Below are positions 1-6,782 of a DNA stretch of 11,504 nucleotides, piece by piece. This DNA is from JBMZCV01 sp049613665. Lineage in GTDB: Bacteria; Bacteroidota; Bacteroidia; Chitinophagales; UBA2359. The position numbers and the translations under genes were made by a program. The DNA lies in NCBI GenBank assembly GCA_049613665.1, contig JBMZCV010000158.1:1-11504 (forward strand), in the 5' to 3' direction. Each line of letters starts with the position of its first letter. Within the stretch, counting starts at the first letter, position 1. Below the pieces are notes generated by a model. It searched no databases, was not told where the DNA came from, and was given only the letters and a program-made list of their open reading frames with translations.

Positions 1-198
1 AGGGTTAAAACCCTATGCTATAATATATTACCCCTTTGGGGTATCATAACATTTAACAATTCAAAAAAAATGACGACTACGATGTTATCACTAATAAATT
101 GTTATGACAAAAAAAGCAAAAACGAATTATTTACTTTTTAGTTGCTGGTGATAACACACAGCAACGGCTAGAGTTGTCGTTTTAAGAAAAATCTAGCT
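1..198. other. Non-coding, hairpin-rich region downstream of ade
   Basis: No credible coding sequence is seen. The stretch holds many short inverted repeats: AGGGTT/AACCCT (1-14), TACCCC-TTT-GGGGTA (29-43), a roughly 12-bp pair at 44-55 and 95-107 with one bulge, TGTTATCAC (83-91) with GTGATAACA (148-156), GTTGCTG/CAGCAAC (141-147 and 159-165) and GCTAGA/TCTAGC (167-172 and 192-197). It lies just past the stop codon of ade on the minus strand, so some of the structure may end that transcript. No hairpin is followed directly by a clean T-run on that strand, so a terminator is not proven. The region is cut by the window edge. Confidence 0.5.
141..165 (-). terminator. Possible 3' hairpin of the ade transcript
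   Basis: A perfect 7-bp stem (GTTGCTG with CAGCAAC) encloses an 11-nt loop about 35 bases beyond the ade stop codon. On the minus strand it is followed by TAAAAAG, not a T-run, so it may stabilise the mRNA 3' end and not terminate by itself. Confidence 0.25.
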
Positions 199-1848
199 TT
201 ACACATTTCCTTTCACAAAAACATCTGTAAACTGAAACTTTTCGCCATCAAAAAGACCTTTATCACTCAATTTCAAGTTTGGAATCACGAGCAGAGCCAT
301 AAACGATAAAGTCATATAAGGCGAATGTAGCGGCGAACCCAAAGCTTTTGCCATTCTATCGAGTTCGGTATATTGTCGTGCTACTGTCCACGCATTTTCG
401 TTGGTCATAATACCTGCAAGCGGCAAAGGCAAGACGGCTTCTTTTTCGCCATCAACAGCTACAAGGCCGCCTTTCGCTTCGATAAGCAGATTTACGGCAC
501 GCAAAATATCGGTATCAGTAGCACCTACCGCAATTATATTGTGCGAATCGTGAGCCACAGAGGAAGCTATTGCACCACGTTTCAAGCCAAAATTTTTGAT
601 GAAAGCTAAAGCTACTTCTGCATCTTCGTAGCGATTGACAACAGCTAATTTTAGCACATCATTTTCAGTATCAGAAATTGCATTGCCAGACGAATCAGTT
701 TTCACTTTCATCTCTAAAGCATTGGTTATCAGTTGTCCATCTAAGGCTTCGATGACTTTGATATTTTCGGCAGTTGCTTTTATCTCAAAATCTTTGAGCG
801 TTTTTTTGCTAGTTTCAAAATTATTGAGCAATTCGCAAGAACGATATTCTAGCATACTCGTTTTTTCTTGAGCCACCAAATAGCCGTTTATATAAGTGCT
901 TTCTACTTCAAAATCAGTCAGATTATTGACGACAACCATATCAGCAGCATCGCCTACTTGCAACAAACCGACATCTAAACCATAGTGTTTGATTGGATTG
1001 AGTGAAGCTACTCGCAGCACCTCCATCACATTTAAACCTCTTTTTACAGAGCGTTTCACAAGCTCATTGATGTGTCCAACTGCCAAATCGTTGGGGTGTT
1101 TGTCGTCGCTACAAAACATCAATCTGTCGCTATACGTTTCGAGCAAAGGTATCAGAGCTTCGTAGTTTTTGGCTGCCGAACCTTCTCGAATAATGATTTT
1201 CATGCCATACATGAGTTTGTCTAAGGCTTCTTCGAGCGTAAAACATTCATGGTCTGTGCTGATGCCTTCTTCGATGTACTGTTTTGCGGCTGCTCCTCGC
1301 AAGTTGGGTGCGTGGCCGTCTATTTTTTTCTTATACTTTTTCGCTAAAGCAATTTTCGCCATCATATCTGGGTCTTTGGCCAAAACGCCAGGAAAATTCA
1401 TGACTTCGCTCAAATATTTGATGTTGGGATATTTTTTGAACAAATATTCAATATCATCTGCCGTAATCGTGTTTCCTGCTGTCTCGAAAGTAGTAGCTGG
1501 AACGCAAGGTGGAGCTCCAAAATGACATTTTAAAGGTGCTGCTTCTGCATTTTTTATCATAAACTCAATGCCTTCCAATCCCAAAACATTGGCGATTTCG
1601 TGAGGGTCTGAAATGGTCGCTACTGTGCCGTGCAAAGATGCCATTCGTGCAAACTCGTAAGGCGTGAGCATAGAGCTTTCGATATGAACATGAGCATCGA
1701 CAAAGCCAGCGATAATGAAGCTTTCGTAAGTATCGTTGTCTTCATAGATTTCGCTAATTCTGCCGTTTTCAATGACTATTGTGCCGCCATAAATGCGGTT
1801 TTGCACCAAATCGACGATATTGCCCGATATTTGAGAGAGTTTTATCAT
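199..1848 (-). CDS. ade: Adenine deaminase
   Basis: This metal-dependent amidohydrolase converts adenine to hypoxanthine and ammonia in cytosolic purine salvage. The 549 residues are near the usual family length. Visible family features are the metal-binding HVH at H53/H55 within DAHVHIES, the SEVMNFPGV segment with E148, DGHAPNL with H179, STDHE with H200, and CSDD at about 247-250. The C-terminal adenine-deaminase domain carries ASSVAHDSHN at about 428-437. The frame stays open 71 codons further upstream, to 2061, but that part is hydrophobic, AT-rich and unlike the family. The start at 1848 is preferred because MIKLSQISGNIVD is a normal N-terminus, an AAAGGA sequence lies 7 bases upstream, and a TATCTTTG promoter box would fall inside the longer version. 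It is divergent from the restriction gene. Confidence 0.93.
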   Translation of the reverse strand: MIKLSQISGNIVDLVQNRIYGGTIVIENGRISEIYEDNDTYESFIIAGFVDAHVHIESSMLTPYEFARMASLHGTVATISDPHEIANVLGLEGIEFMIKNAEAAPLKCHFGAPPCVPATTFETAGNTITADDIEYLFKKYPNIKYLSEVMNFPGVLAKDPDMMAKIALAKKYKKKIDGHAPNLRGAAAKQYIEEGISTDHECFTLEEALDKLMYGMKIIIREGSAAKNYEALIPLLETYSDRLMFCSDDKHPNDLAVGHINELVKRSVKRGLNVMEVLRVASLNPIKHYGLDVGLLQVGDAADMVVVNNLTDFEVESTYINGYLVAQEKTSMLEYRSCELLNNFETSKKTLKDFEIKATAENIKVIEALDGQLITNALEMKVKTDSSGNAISDTENDVLKLAVVNRYEDAEVALAFIKNFGLKRGAIASSVAHDSHNIIAVGATDTDILRAVNLLIEAKGGLVAVDGEKEAVLPLPLAGIMTNENAWTVARQYTELDRMAKALGSPLHSPYMTLSFMALLVIPNLKLSDKGLFDGEKFQFTDVFVKGNV

Positions 1849-1889
1849 AAGAAATCCTTTTTTTGCGAAAAATGCTTTTTTTAGAGTGC

Positions 1890-1897
1890 CAAAGATA
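1890..1897 (-). promoter_or_regulatory. Candidate ade promoter, -7 box
   Basis: The minus strand reads TATCTTTG, an exact match to the Bacteroidota -7 consensus TAnnTTTG, about 40 bases upstream of the chosen ade start. No TTG is seen at the usual -33 spacing. The placement gives a short leader and supports the start codon at 1848. Confidence 0.45.
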
Positions 1898-1943
1898 AGG
1901 CTTTTTAGTTTGATTGTTTTCATAAAAAGACGTAAAAAAATAT

Positions 1944-1951
1944 TACTTTTG
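1944..1951 (+). promoter_or_regulatory. Candidate promoter of the type IIG gene, -7 box
   Basis: TACTTTTG on the plus strand matches TAnnTTTG in the 236-bp divergent intergenic region. The nearest upstream TTG (1914-1916) is about 27 bases away, longer than ideal. Use of this box would give a leader of about 125 bases before the start codon at 2085. Confidence 0.35.
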
Positions 1952-2049
1952 TAGCATATAACTACCAAAATAGATTTATTATACAATAAAGTGAAAGCTA
2001 ACAAAATAAATGTCAATATGTTAGCACAAATCAGAGTGTATAATAAAAG

Positions 2050-2064
2050 AGTGCTTGGCACTTA
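2050..2064 (+). repeat. 15-bp palindromic repeat, copy 1
   Basis: AGTGCTTGGCACTTA lies about 20 bases upstream of the restriction gene. It contains an AGTGC/GCACT dyad around a 3-base centre, and its exact reverse complement occurs at 11328-11342. Its position just before the start codon could suit a repressor site, but nothing in the window shows a regulator. Confidence 0.45.
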
Positions 2065-2084
2065 CCAAAACACAAAATTAGCAA

Positions 2085-5000
2085 ATGGGTTTATTTCAAC
2101 ATTCTATTCTAAAAAAACACGCTCGACAACTGCACAAACGTAGCGTAGAAAGAGCTTGGCAAGTATTTACAAATCATTTTCACAATCCGAAGGTGCAAGA
2201 AAATATCAGAAAAGCGAAAGAAGAGCAATATCAAGAAGGTTTTTTAGATGATTTATTTGTTAAAGTTTTCGGCTATACCAAAAATCCTGCTCCAGATTTC
2301 AATTTGACGACCGAACTGAAGAATGCGAAAGATGCCAAAAAAACAGATGGTGCGATTTTGCAACTCAACAAAGCACTAGCTGTCATTGAGCTAAAAGGCA
2401 TGAATACGACCAATTTGAATAAGGTAGAACCGCAGGCTTTTGGCTACAAAAACAATCAGCCAAATTGCGTATATGTCATTACGTCCAATTTTAGAAAGTT
2501 GCGTTTTTATATCGACAATGCTGTTGAGTTTGAGGAATTTGATTTGTTTGAACTTACCAGAGAACGATTCGATTTGCTTTGGCTTTGTTTGGCGAAAAAT
2601 AGTTTGCTAAAAGGTGTGCCTAAGCAAATGAAAACCGAATCTTTGCTGCGAGAAGAAGAAATTACGCAAAAATTGTATAACGATTATTCGGATTTTCGGA
2701 ATACTATGTTTGAAAATTTGGTCAAAAATAATCCAACTTACGACAAACTTACGCTTTTCAAAAAAACGCAAAAACTCCTAGACCGTTTTCTATTTATCTT
2801 TTTTGCAGAAGACAGAGGTTTATTGCCGCCAAATATTTCGAGAAAAATATTATCGGAATGGCAACAATTGGAAGAGTTAAACGAATATCGCCCTTTGTTT
2901 CAGCATTGCAAAAAACATTTTGGCTACCTAAACAAAGGTTATAAAGGCAAAAAGTACGATATTTTCGCCTACAACGGCGGTCTTTTCGCCAACGACAAAG
3001 TGCTAGACAAAGTAAAAATAGACGATAACATTTTATACAACTATATTTTTACTTTGAGCGGCTACGATTTTGCAAGCGAAATCAGCGTCAATATTTTGGG
3101 ACATATTTTTGAACATTCTTTGACCGAAATCGAGGAAATTCAAGCCGAAATAAATGCTGATAAGCCGCTAGAAAACATTGGCAAACGGAAAAAAGACGGT
3201 GTTTTTTATACGCCAAAATACGTGACAAAATACATAGTTGAGCAAACCATAGGCAGATTTTGCGAAGCGAAAAAAGCGACATTGAATTTTGTAGAAGATG
3301 ATTTTTATGAAAAAAAGAAAGTCACTCAACTCAAAAAACAGCTCGAAACATATAGAAATTGGCTGTTGCAAATTACGATTTGCGACCCTGCTTGCGGTAG
3401 CGGTGCGTTTTTGAATCAGGCACTAGAATTTTTGCTTGCCGAGCATGAATATCTTGATAATTTGGAACGGCAAATTTCTAAAAGCAAGAAAATAGGCATT
3501 AAAAATGTCGCTGATTTGGTGCTGCGAAACAATATTTTTGGCGTAGATATAAATGAAGAATCGGTCGAAATTGCGAAACTATCTTTGTGGCTGCATACTG
3601 CACAACAAGGCCGAAAATTAGTGAAACTCAATGATAATATTAAATGTGGCAATTCGCTGATTGACGATGTGGAAGTTGCAGGCGAAAAGGCTTTTAGTTG
3701 GCAAAATGAGTTTTCAAATATTTTTTCGGAAAAAGCTGGTTTTGATATTGTGGTGGGAAACCCTCCTTATGGTGCGAAAATGCCCAAAGTAGCTATTAGT
3801 TATTTGATAGAAAAAATGAAAACGCAAGGTTTGAGCAAGAGAATGTCGGATTCTTATTTGGCTTTTTATATACAAGCTTTGTCATTTTTGCTCAAAAAAG
3901 AAGGTGTTTTAGGTTTTATTACGCCAAATACATGGCGATTGACGGCAAGCGGCCAAAATTTTCGCAATTATATTTTGTCCGAAAATTTGAGTTTGTACCA
4001 TATTGTGCAACACAGCGAAAAAGTTTTTCCAGATGCAACGGTAGATGTCGATTCTGTTTTCTTACAAAAAACGAATGACAAACAATTTATAGATATTACG
4101 ATTGGCGATATTCGGAAAGAGACAAATTATCAGCATAGAATGTTGCAAAAAGATTTGTGTCAGAAAGATTATATCAACTTGTATATGACGCAAACGATGT
4201 GCGATTTGAAAAAGAAAATAGCGGAACGGTCTTTTTTCGTGAAAGATTTTTATGATATAAAAAATGGCGTAAAACCTTATGAAAGAGGCAAAGGCAAGCC
4301 AAAACAAACAGCCGAAACGCTACAAAATAAACCTTTTACAAGCAAAAAACAACTAGATGCCAGCTTTGTTCCTTTAATCGGTGGTAGCCAATTTCATAAA
4401 TATCGTTTGCTTTGGAACAGCGATTATTGGATAAAATACGGAAAACATTTGGCTGCACCAAGAGATAAAACGATTTTTGAGGCAAAAGAAAAGCTTATTT
4501 TTCGGCAAACTAGCGATTCTATTATCGGTACTTTGATTGGCGAAAACTATGTGATGCGAAATAACACACATATTTTATTGAAAAACGAAAAATCTATTAT
4601 CGAACTGAAAGCTCTCTTAGCGATTCTCAATTCACGGCTGATTGATTTTTATTATTGGACAATGAATCCAGAACGAGGCGAGGTTTTAGCAGAAGTCAAA
4701 GCTTTTCATATCGGCTTATTGCCTTTTCCAAAAACAGAAATTTCAGAAACATTTTTTGCCCAAAAAGCAGATGAAATATTAAGTTTTCATGAAAATTTGC
4801 AAAGCCAGAAAAACCGTTTTTTGCGTCGTGTGAAAAATAGTTTTGCGATAGAAAAGATGAGTCGCAAGCTACAATTTTTCTACAATTACGATTTTAGAAC
4901 TTTTGTTTTGGAACTAAAAAAACTCAAAATCAAACTTTCGCTAAGAGAGCAAGATGTTTGGGACGACTATTATTTGGAATATAAAGGCGAAATTGATGCT

Positions 5001-5099
5001 TTGAAAATGAGTATAGTTGCCACAAATAAAGCGATTGATGCGGCTGTTTATGACTTGTACGATTTGACGGAAGAGGAAGTGAAAGTGGTGGAAAGGTAA
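2085..5099 (+). CDS. Type IIG restriction-modification enzyme (Eco57I-like)
   Basis: A single chain of 1004 residues that should both methylate and cleave DNA at one recognition site. An N-terminal PD-(D/E)xK nuclease is visible as D88 followed by ELK at 102-104. The methyltransferase has motif X-like GVFYTP (372-377), the S-adenosylmethionine-binding DPACGSGAFL (434-443) and catalytic GNPPY (558-562), the N6-adenine type. The segment from about 700 to 890, including PLIGGSQFHKYRL, is the likely target-recognition domain. The last 100 or so residues are helical and end in the family-like LYDLTEEEVKVVE. The start at 2085 gives MGLFQHSILKKH, a normal opening for these proteins; no Shine-Dalgarno is evident. 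The catalytic motifs look intact. The final 73 residues are duplicated at 6794-7010. The recognition sequence cannot be read from the sequence. Confidence 0.92.
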   Translation: MGLFQHSILKKHARQLHKRSVERAWQVFTNHFHNPKVQENIRKAKEEQYQEGFLDDLFVKVFGYTKNPAPDFNLTTELKNAKDAKKTDGAILQLNKALAVIELKGMNTTNLNKVEPQAFGYKNNQPNCVYVITSNFRKLRFYIDNAVEFEEFDLFELTRERFDLLWLCLAKNSLLKGVPKQMKTESLLREEEITQKLYNDYSDFRNTMFENLVKNNPTYDKLTLFKKTQKLLDRFLFIFFAEDRGLLPPNISRKILSEWQQLEELNEYRPLFQHCKKHFGYLNKGYKGKKYDIFAYNGGLFANDKVLDKVKIDDNILYNYIFTLSGYDFASEISVNILGHIFEHSLTEIEEIQAEINADKPLENIGKRKKDGVFYTPKYVTKYIVEQTIGRFCEAKKATLNFVEDDFYEKKKVTQLKKQLETYRNWLLQITICDPACGSGAFLNQALEFLLAEHEYLDNLERQISKSKKIGIKNVADLVLRNNIFGVDINEESVEIAKLSLWLHTAQQGRKLVKLNDNIKCGNSLIDDVEVAGEKAFSWQNEFSNIFSEKAGFDIVVGNPPYGAKMPKVAISYLIEKMKTQGLSKRMSDSYLAFYIQALSFLLKKEGVLGFITPNTWRLTASGQNFRNYILSENLSLYHIVQHSEKVFPDATVDVDSVFLQKTNDKQFIDITIGDIRKETNYQHRMLQKDLCQKDYINLYMTQTMCDLKKKIAERSFFVKDFYDIKNGVKPYERGKGKPKQTAETLQNKPFTSKKQLDASFVPLIGGSQFHKYRLLWNSDYWIKYGKHLAAPRDKTIFEAKEKLIFRQTSDSIIGTLIGENYVMRNNTHILLKNEKSIIELKALLAILNSRLIDFYYWTMNPERGEVLAEVKAFHIGLLPFPKTEISETFFAQKADEILSFHENLQSQKNRFLRRVKNSFAIEKMSRKLQFFYNYDFRTFVLELKKLKIKLSLREQDVWDDYYLEYKGEIDALKMSIVATNKAIDAAVYDLYDLTEEEVKVVER
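4877..5093 (+). repeat. 217-bp direct repeat, copy 1 (3' end of type IIG gene)
   Basis: These bases encode residues 932 to about 1003 of the restriction enzyme and match 6794-7010 in the same orientation with 9 substitutions and no gaps (about 96% identity). Similarity stops sharply on both sides: upstream at 4876 and downstream after the GGTGGTGGAA shared by both copies. The copies then end differently, as VVER here and VVEEKV in copy 2. Confidence 0.95.
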
Positions 5100-5122
5100 A
5101 AATGGTGAATTAAAATGAAAAT

Positions 5123-5152
5123 AAAAAAGGCAGACTTATAATTAAGTCTGCC
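5123..5152 (-). terminator. Intrinsic terminator of the Abi_2 gene
   Basis: A perfect 10-bp stem, GGCAGACTTA with TAAGTCTGCC, and a 4-base loop span 5129-5152. On the minus strand it is followed by six T residues (5128-5123), a textbook intrinsic terminator 17 bases after the Abi_2 stop codon. On the plus strand the same stem lies 30 bases past the restriction gene, with only a weak T tract after it, so it may serve both convergent genes. Confidence 0.88.
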
Positions 5153-5169
5153 TAACTAAAATTTAATAT

Positions 5170-6069
5170 TTATTTCCATAAAGGTGCTTCATTCCATCTA
5201 TTTAGAAAACCTAATTTATAAATAGGCATATCAGGATTATCGGAGATTAAATTTAATATTTTTGTTTTTATTTGATGATTGGAAGCCACTTTATTACAAA
5301 GATATAACATTGATGAAATGATTAAAAATGGTTTCTTTTTTTGAACAGACAACAAATCTCTATCAAGCCATAAACCTATTGGGTTTCTAATGTGTTCAAT
5401 TGGTCTTTTTACCATAGTTCTACTCCAAAGCCTTGAGTGATGAGCAATAATATTTCGGACATAAACAATTGCTTCTAACCAACTAGAAAGTTCGCTATGA
5501 AGATTAAGCCCCATTTCTTTTGCAATAGTTGATTTTTCTGGTAATTGATGTTCTAGGTTTTTATATAATTTAGATAATGTTCCCATCGAAGTAATTTCCA
5601 GTATTTTCCATGCTGCTGCGTCAGTATTTGGATATTTTCTCTTATGGTCTTTTATGAAAATTTCTTGGCTATAACCAAACTCCCTTTGGAGATGATTAAG
5701 ATGCTGTTGATGTTTATGAGAATTTGTAAACAAAGAACTATCAAGATACCAAGTAGAACCGAATGACATTGATAAATAGTATATCATTTTGGTGCGTAGA
5801 GCAATTTCAATCATTTCAATAGCATCGAAAAGAATGAGTCGCAAATGTCTATCAAAATTATATCGTTCAATAACGGTTTCAAAGTAACTATTAGGAAGGA
5901 GTGTATGGCTGGTTTTGTTTTCTTGCATATCCCACCAATACCCTTTTAAGCGGTAATAACTTATGTTTTTTAGGAAATGAGTAGCTTTTGTTTCATCACG
6001 AAAAAGCATACCTCTACTTTTTAATAGCTGTATTTGTTCAGCTATACTTTTTACTGGTTTATTTGACAT
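5170..6069 (-). CDS. Abi_2 family (AbiD/AbiF-type) HEPN abortive infection protein
   Basis: The 299 residues carry the main features of the Abi_2 family. Near the N-terminus are a conserved-looking helix and HFLKNISYYRLKGYWW (31-46). A central block around RYNFDRHLRLILFDAIEMIE (69-88) follows, and then LEITSMGTLSKLY (157-169). The key site is YVRNIIAHHSRLW: R205 and H210 form the Rx4H motif, with the polar N206 after the arginine, typical of HEPN ribonucleases. Members are thought to stop phage spread by damaging RNA and arresting the host cell. The gene is convergent with the restriction gene and has its own promoter, structured leader and terminator. It appears more AT-rich than the flanking genes, as expected for acquired defence DNA. 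There is no signal peptide or membrane segment, so a cytosolic protein is expected. The phage target is unknown. Confidence 0.9.
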   Translation of the reverse strand: MSNKPVKSIAEQIQLLKSRGMLFRDETKATHFLKNISYYRLKGYWWDMQENKTSHTLLPNSYFETVIERYNFDRHLRLILFDAIEMIEIALRTKMIYYLSMSFGSTWYLDSSLFTNSHKHQQHLNHLQREFGYSQEIFIKDHKRKYPNTDAAAWKILEITSMGTLSKLYKNLEHQLPEKSTIAKEMGLNLHSELSSWLEAIVYVRNIIAHHSRLWSRTMVKRPIEHIRNPIGLWLDRDLLSVQKKKPFLIISSMLYLCNKVASNHQIKTKILNLISDNPDMPIYKLGFLNRWNEAPLWK

Positions 6070-6074
6070 AGTTT
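6062..6074. repeat. 13-bp inverted repeat, left arm
   Basis: TTTGACATAGTTT on the plus strand overlaps the start codon of the Abi_2 gene. Its reverse complement is at 6713-6725, so the pair brackets the coiled-coil gene. Outside the core both arms continue with similar A/T runs. AT-richness makes chance agreement possible. Confidence 0.4.
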
Positions 6075-6078
6075 ATAT

Positions 6079-6128
6079 AAAAAAGAATGACCCGAGTGCA
6101 GTTCTTATGGTATGCAGCACGGGTACTG
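6079..6128 (-). ncRNA. Structured leader or small RNA before the Abi_2 gene
   Basis: On the minus strand, ACCCG (6124-6120) pairs with CGGGT (6094-6090). Inside it, after a T-T mismatch, come one G-C pair, one bulged base and a TGCA/TGCA stem, closing a 12-base loop. The stem is much more GC-rich than its surroundings. Five bases later a run of six T residues (6084-6079) follows, then the Abi_2 start codon at 6069. A strong promoter sits immediately upstream, so the hairpin would be near the 5' end of the transcript. This may be a leaky terminator (attenuator) or a short separate RNA. A conserved RNA called the abiF motif has, to my recollection, been reported upstream of Abi_2 genes; whether this one belongs to it is untested. 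Confidence 0.5.
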
Positions 6129-6134
6129 TTAATG

Positions 6135-6165
6135 CAAATTTAATCTTTTTCTTTATACTTTACAA
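6135..6165 (-). promoter_or_regulatory. Consensus Bacteroidota promoter of the Abi_2 gene
   Basis: On the minus strand a TTG (6165-6163) is followed after exactly 20 bases by TAAATTTG (6142-6135), fitting the -33 TTG and -7 TAnnTTTG pattern. It is the best two-part promoter in the window. The TTG is also the last sense codon (Leu170) of the upstream coiled-coil gene, so Abi_2 can be transcribed independently of it. The start of transcription would fall near 6128, just before the hairpin. Confidence 0.65.
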
Positions 6166-6672
6166 CTTTTCAATTAAATTTTTACTGAATTTTTCAATAG
6201 CATCTTCTAAATCTAAAAAATTGCCTGACGAATACAATCTAGTTAACTCTTTTTCCAAATTCGAGATTTCTAACTTTATAAGTTGAATTGTTTCTCCTTT
6301 TGCGTGTAAAGGTTTAGGAGTAAAAATATCAGTCCTTAAAGTATCAATTTTTAATAGAGAAGCTAAGTCATGAAATACGTCTTTTATCGTATCATTTGGG
6401 TCATATGGTCTTAAAAGGTTTTGATTGGCATTGGTGTCTGGATTAGTATTTAGCTCTTTTTTTAATTTTGTTAAATATGCTAAAAAATCATTACATTTAC
6501 CTTTTACTAATTCACTATGACTATTTTCTTCCAGCTTTTCTTTTATTGTAGCTAATTCTGCTTCTGCTTTTCTAAGTTCCTCTCTCACATTTTGGTTTAG
6601 GATTTTTTCTTTTGCTTCTAAATAGGTAATTTTCTTTTTAGTTTCAAAATAATTTTTTTTGTTGTTAATCAT
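6160..6672 (-). CDS. Uncharacterised coiled-coil protein, 170 aa
   Basis: I do not recognise the family. The protein is soluble-looking, lysine- and glutamate-rich, and predicted by eye to be mostly helical. Residues about 12-75 form a long charged heptad-like helix (for example REELRKAEAELATIKEKLEE), followed by an Asn/Pro-rich linker (about 76-93). A middle segment DVFHDLASLLKIDTLRTDIF comes next, and a second amphipathic helix covers about 125-168. There is no signal peptide, membrane segment or enzyme motif. It lies 90 bp upstream of the Abi_2 gene on the same strand and ends over that gene's promoter. It is therefore a cargo neighbour, possibly a partner, sensor or inhibitor of the HEPN protein, but this rests on position alone. 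No clear TAnnTTTG promoter is seen upstream of it. The gene is AT-rich like its neighbour. Confidence 0.7.
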   Translation of the reverse strand: MINNKKNYFETKKKITYLEAKEKILNQNVREELRKAEAELATIKEKLEENSHSELVKGKCNDFLAYLTKLKKELNTNPDTNANQNLLRPYDPNDTIKDVFHDLASLLKIDTLRTDIFTPKPLHAKGETIQLIKLEISNLEKELTRLYSSGNFLDLEDAIEKFSKNLIEKL

Positions 6673-6712
6673 AATTTTCGTTTTTTGTTATTGAACTGCT
6701 TTTTGTATAAAA

Positions 6713-6725
6713 AAACTATGTCAAA
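6713..6725. repeat. 13-bp inverted repeat, right arm
   Basis: AAACTATGTCAAA on the plus strand is the exact complement of the left arm. It contains an ATG opening a 38-codon frame (6718-6834) with no recognisable product, which runs out of frame into the duplicated restriction-gene end. Confidence 0.4.
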
Positions 6726-6782
6726 AGTTCCATTTTTCAAAAAAAGACTACATCATCATAAGTTTGCCTTTTACAGATATAA

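Noticed and set aside
2039..2044. TATAAT as a sigma-70 -10 box for the restriction gene
   Set aside because: The window shows the Bacteroidota promoter style (TAnnTTTG), where TATAAT is not the consensus, and no TTGACA lies at the right distance. Such hexamers are common in AT-rich DNA.
1849..2061. A 71-codon N-terminal extension of the adenine deaminase with a hydrophobic, signal-like start
   Set aside because: The family begins near MIKLSQISG. The extension covers a promoter-like TATCTTTG box, is very AT-rich and has no family match in style. An AAAGGA site supports the shorter start.
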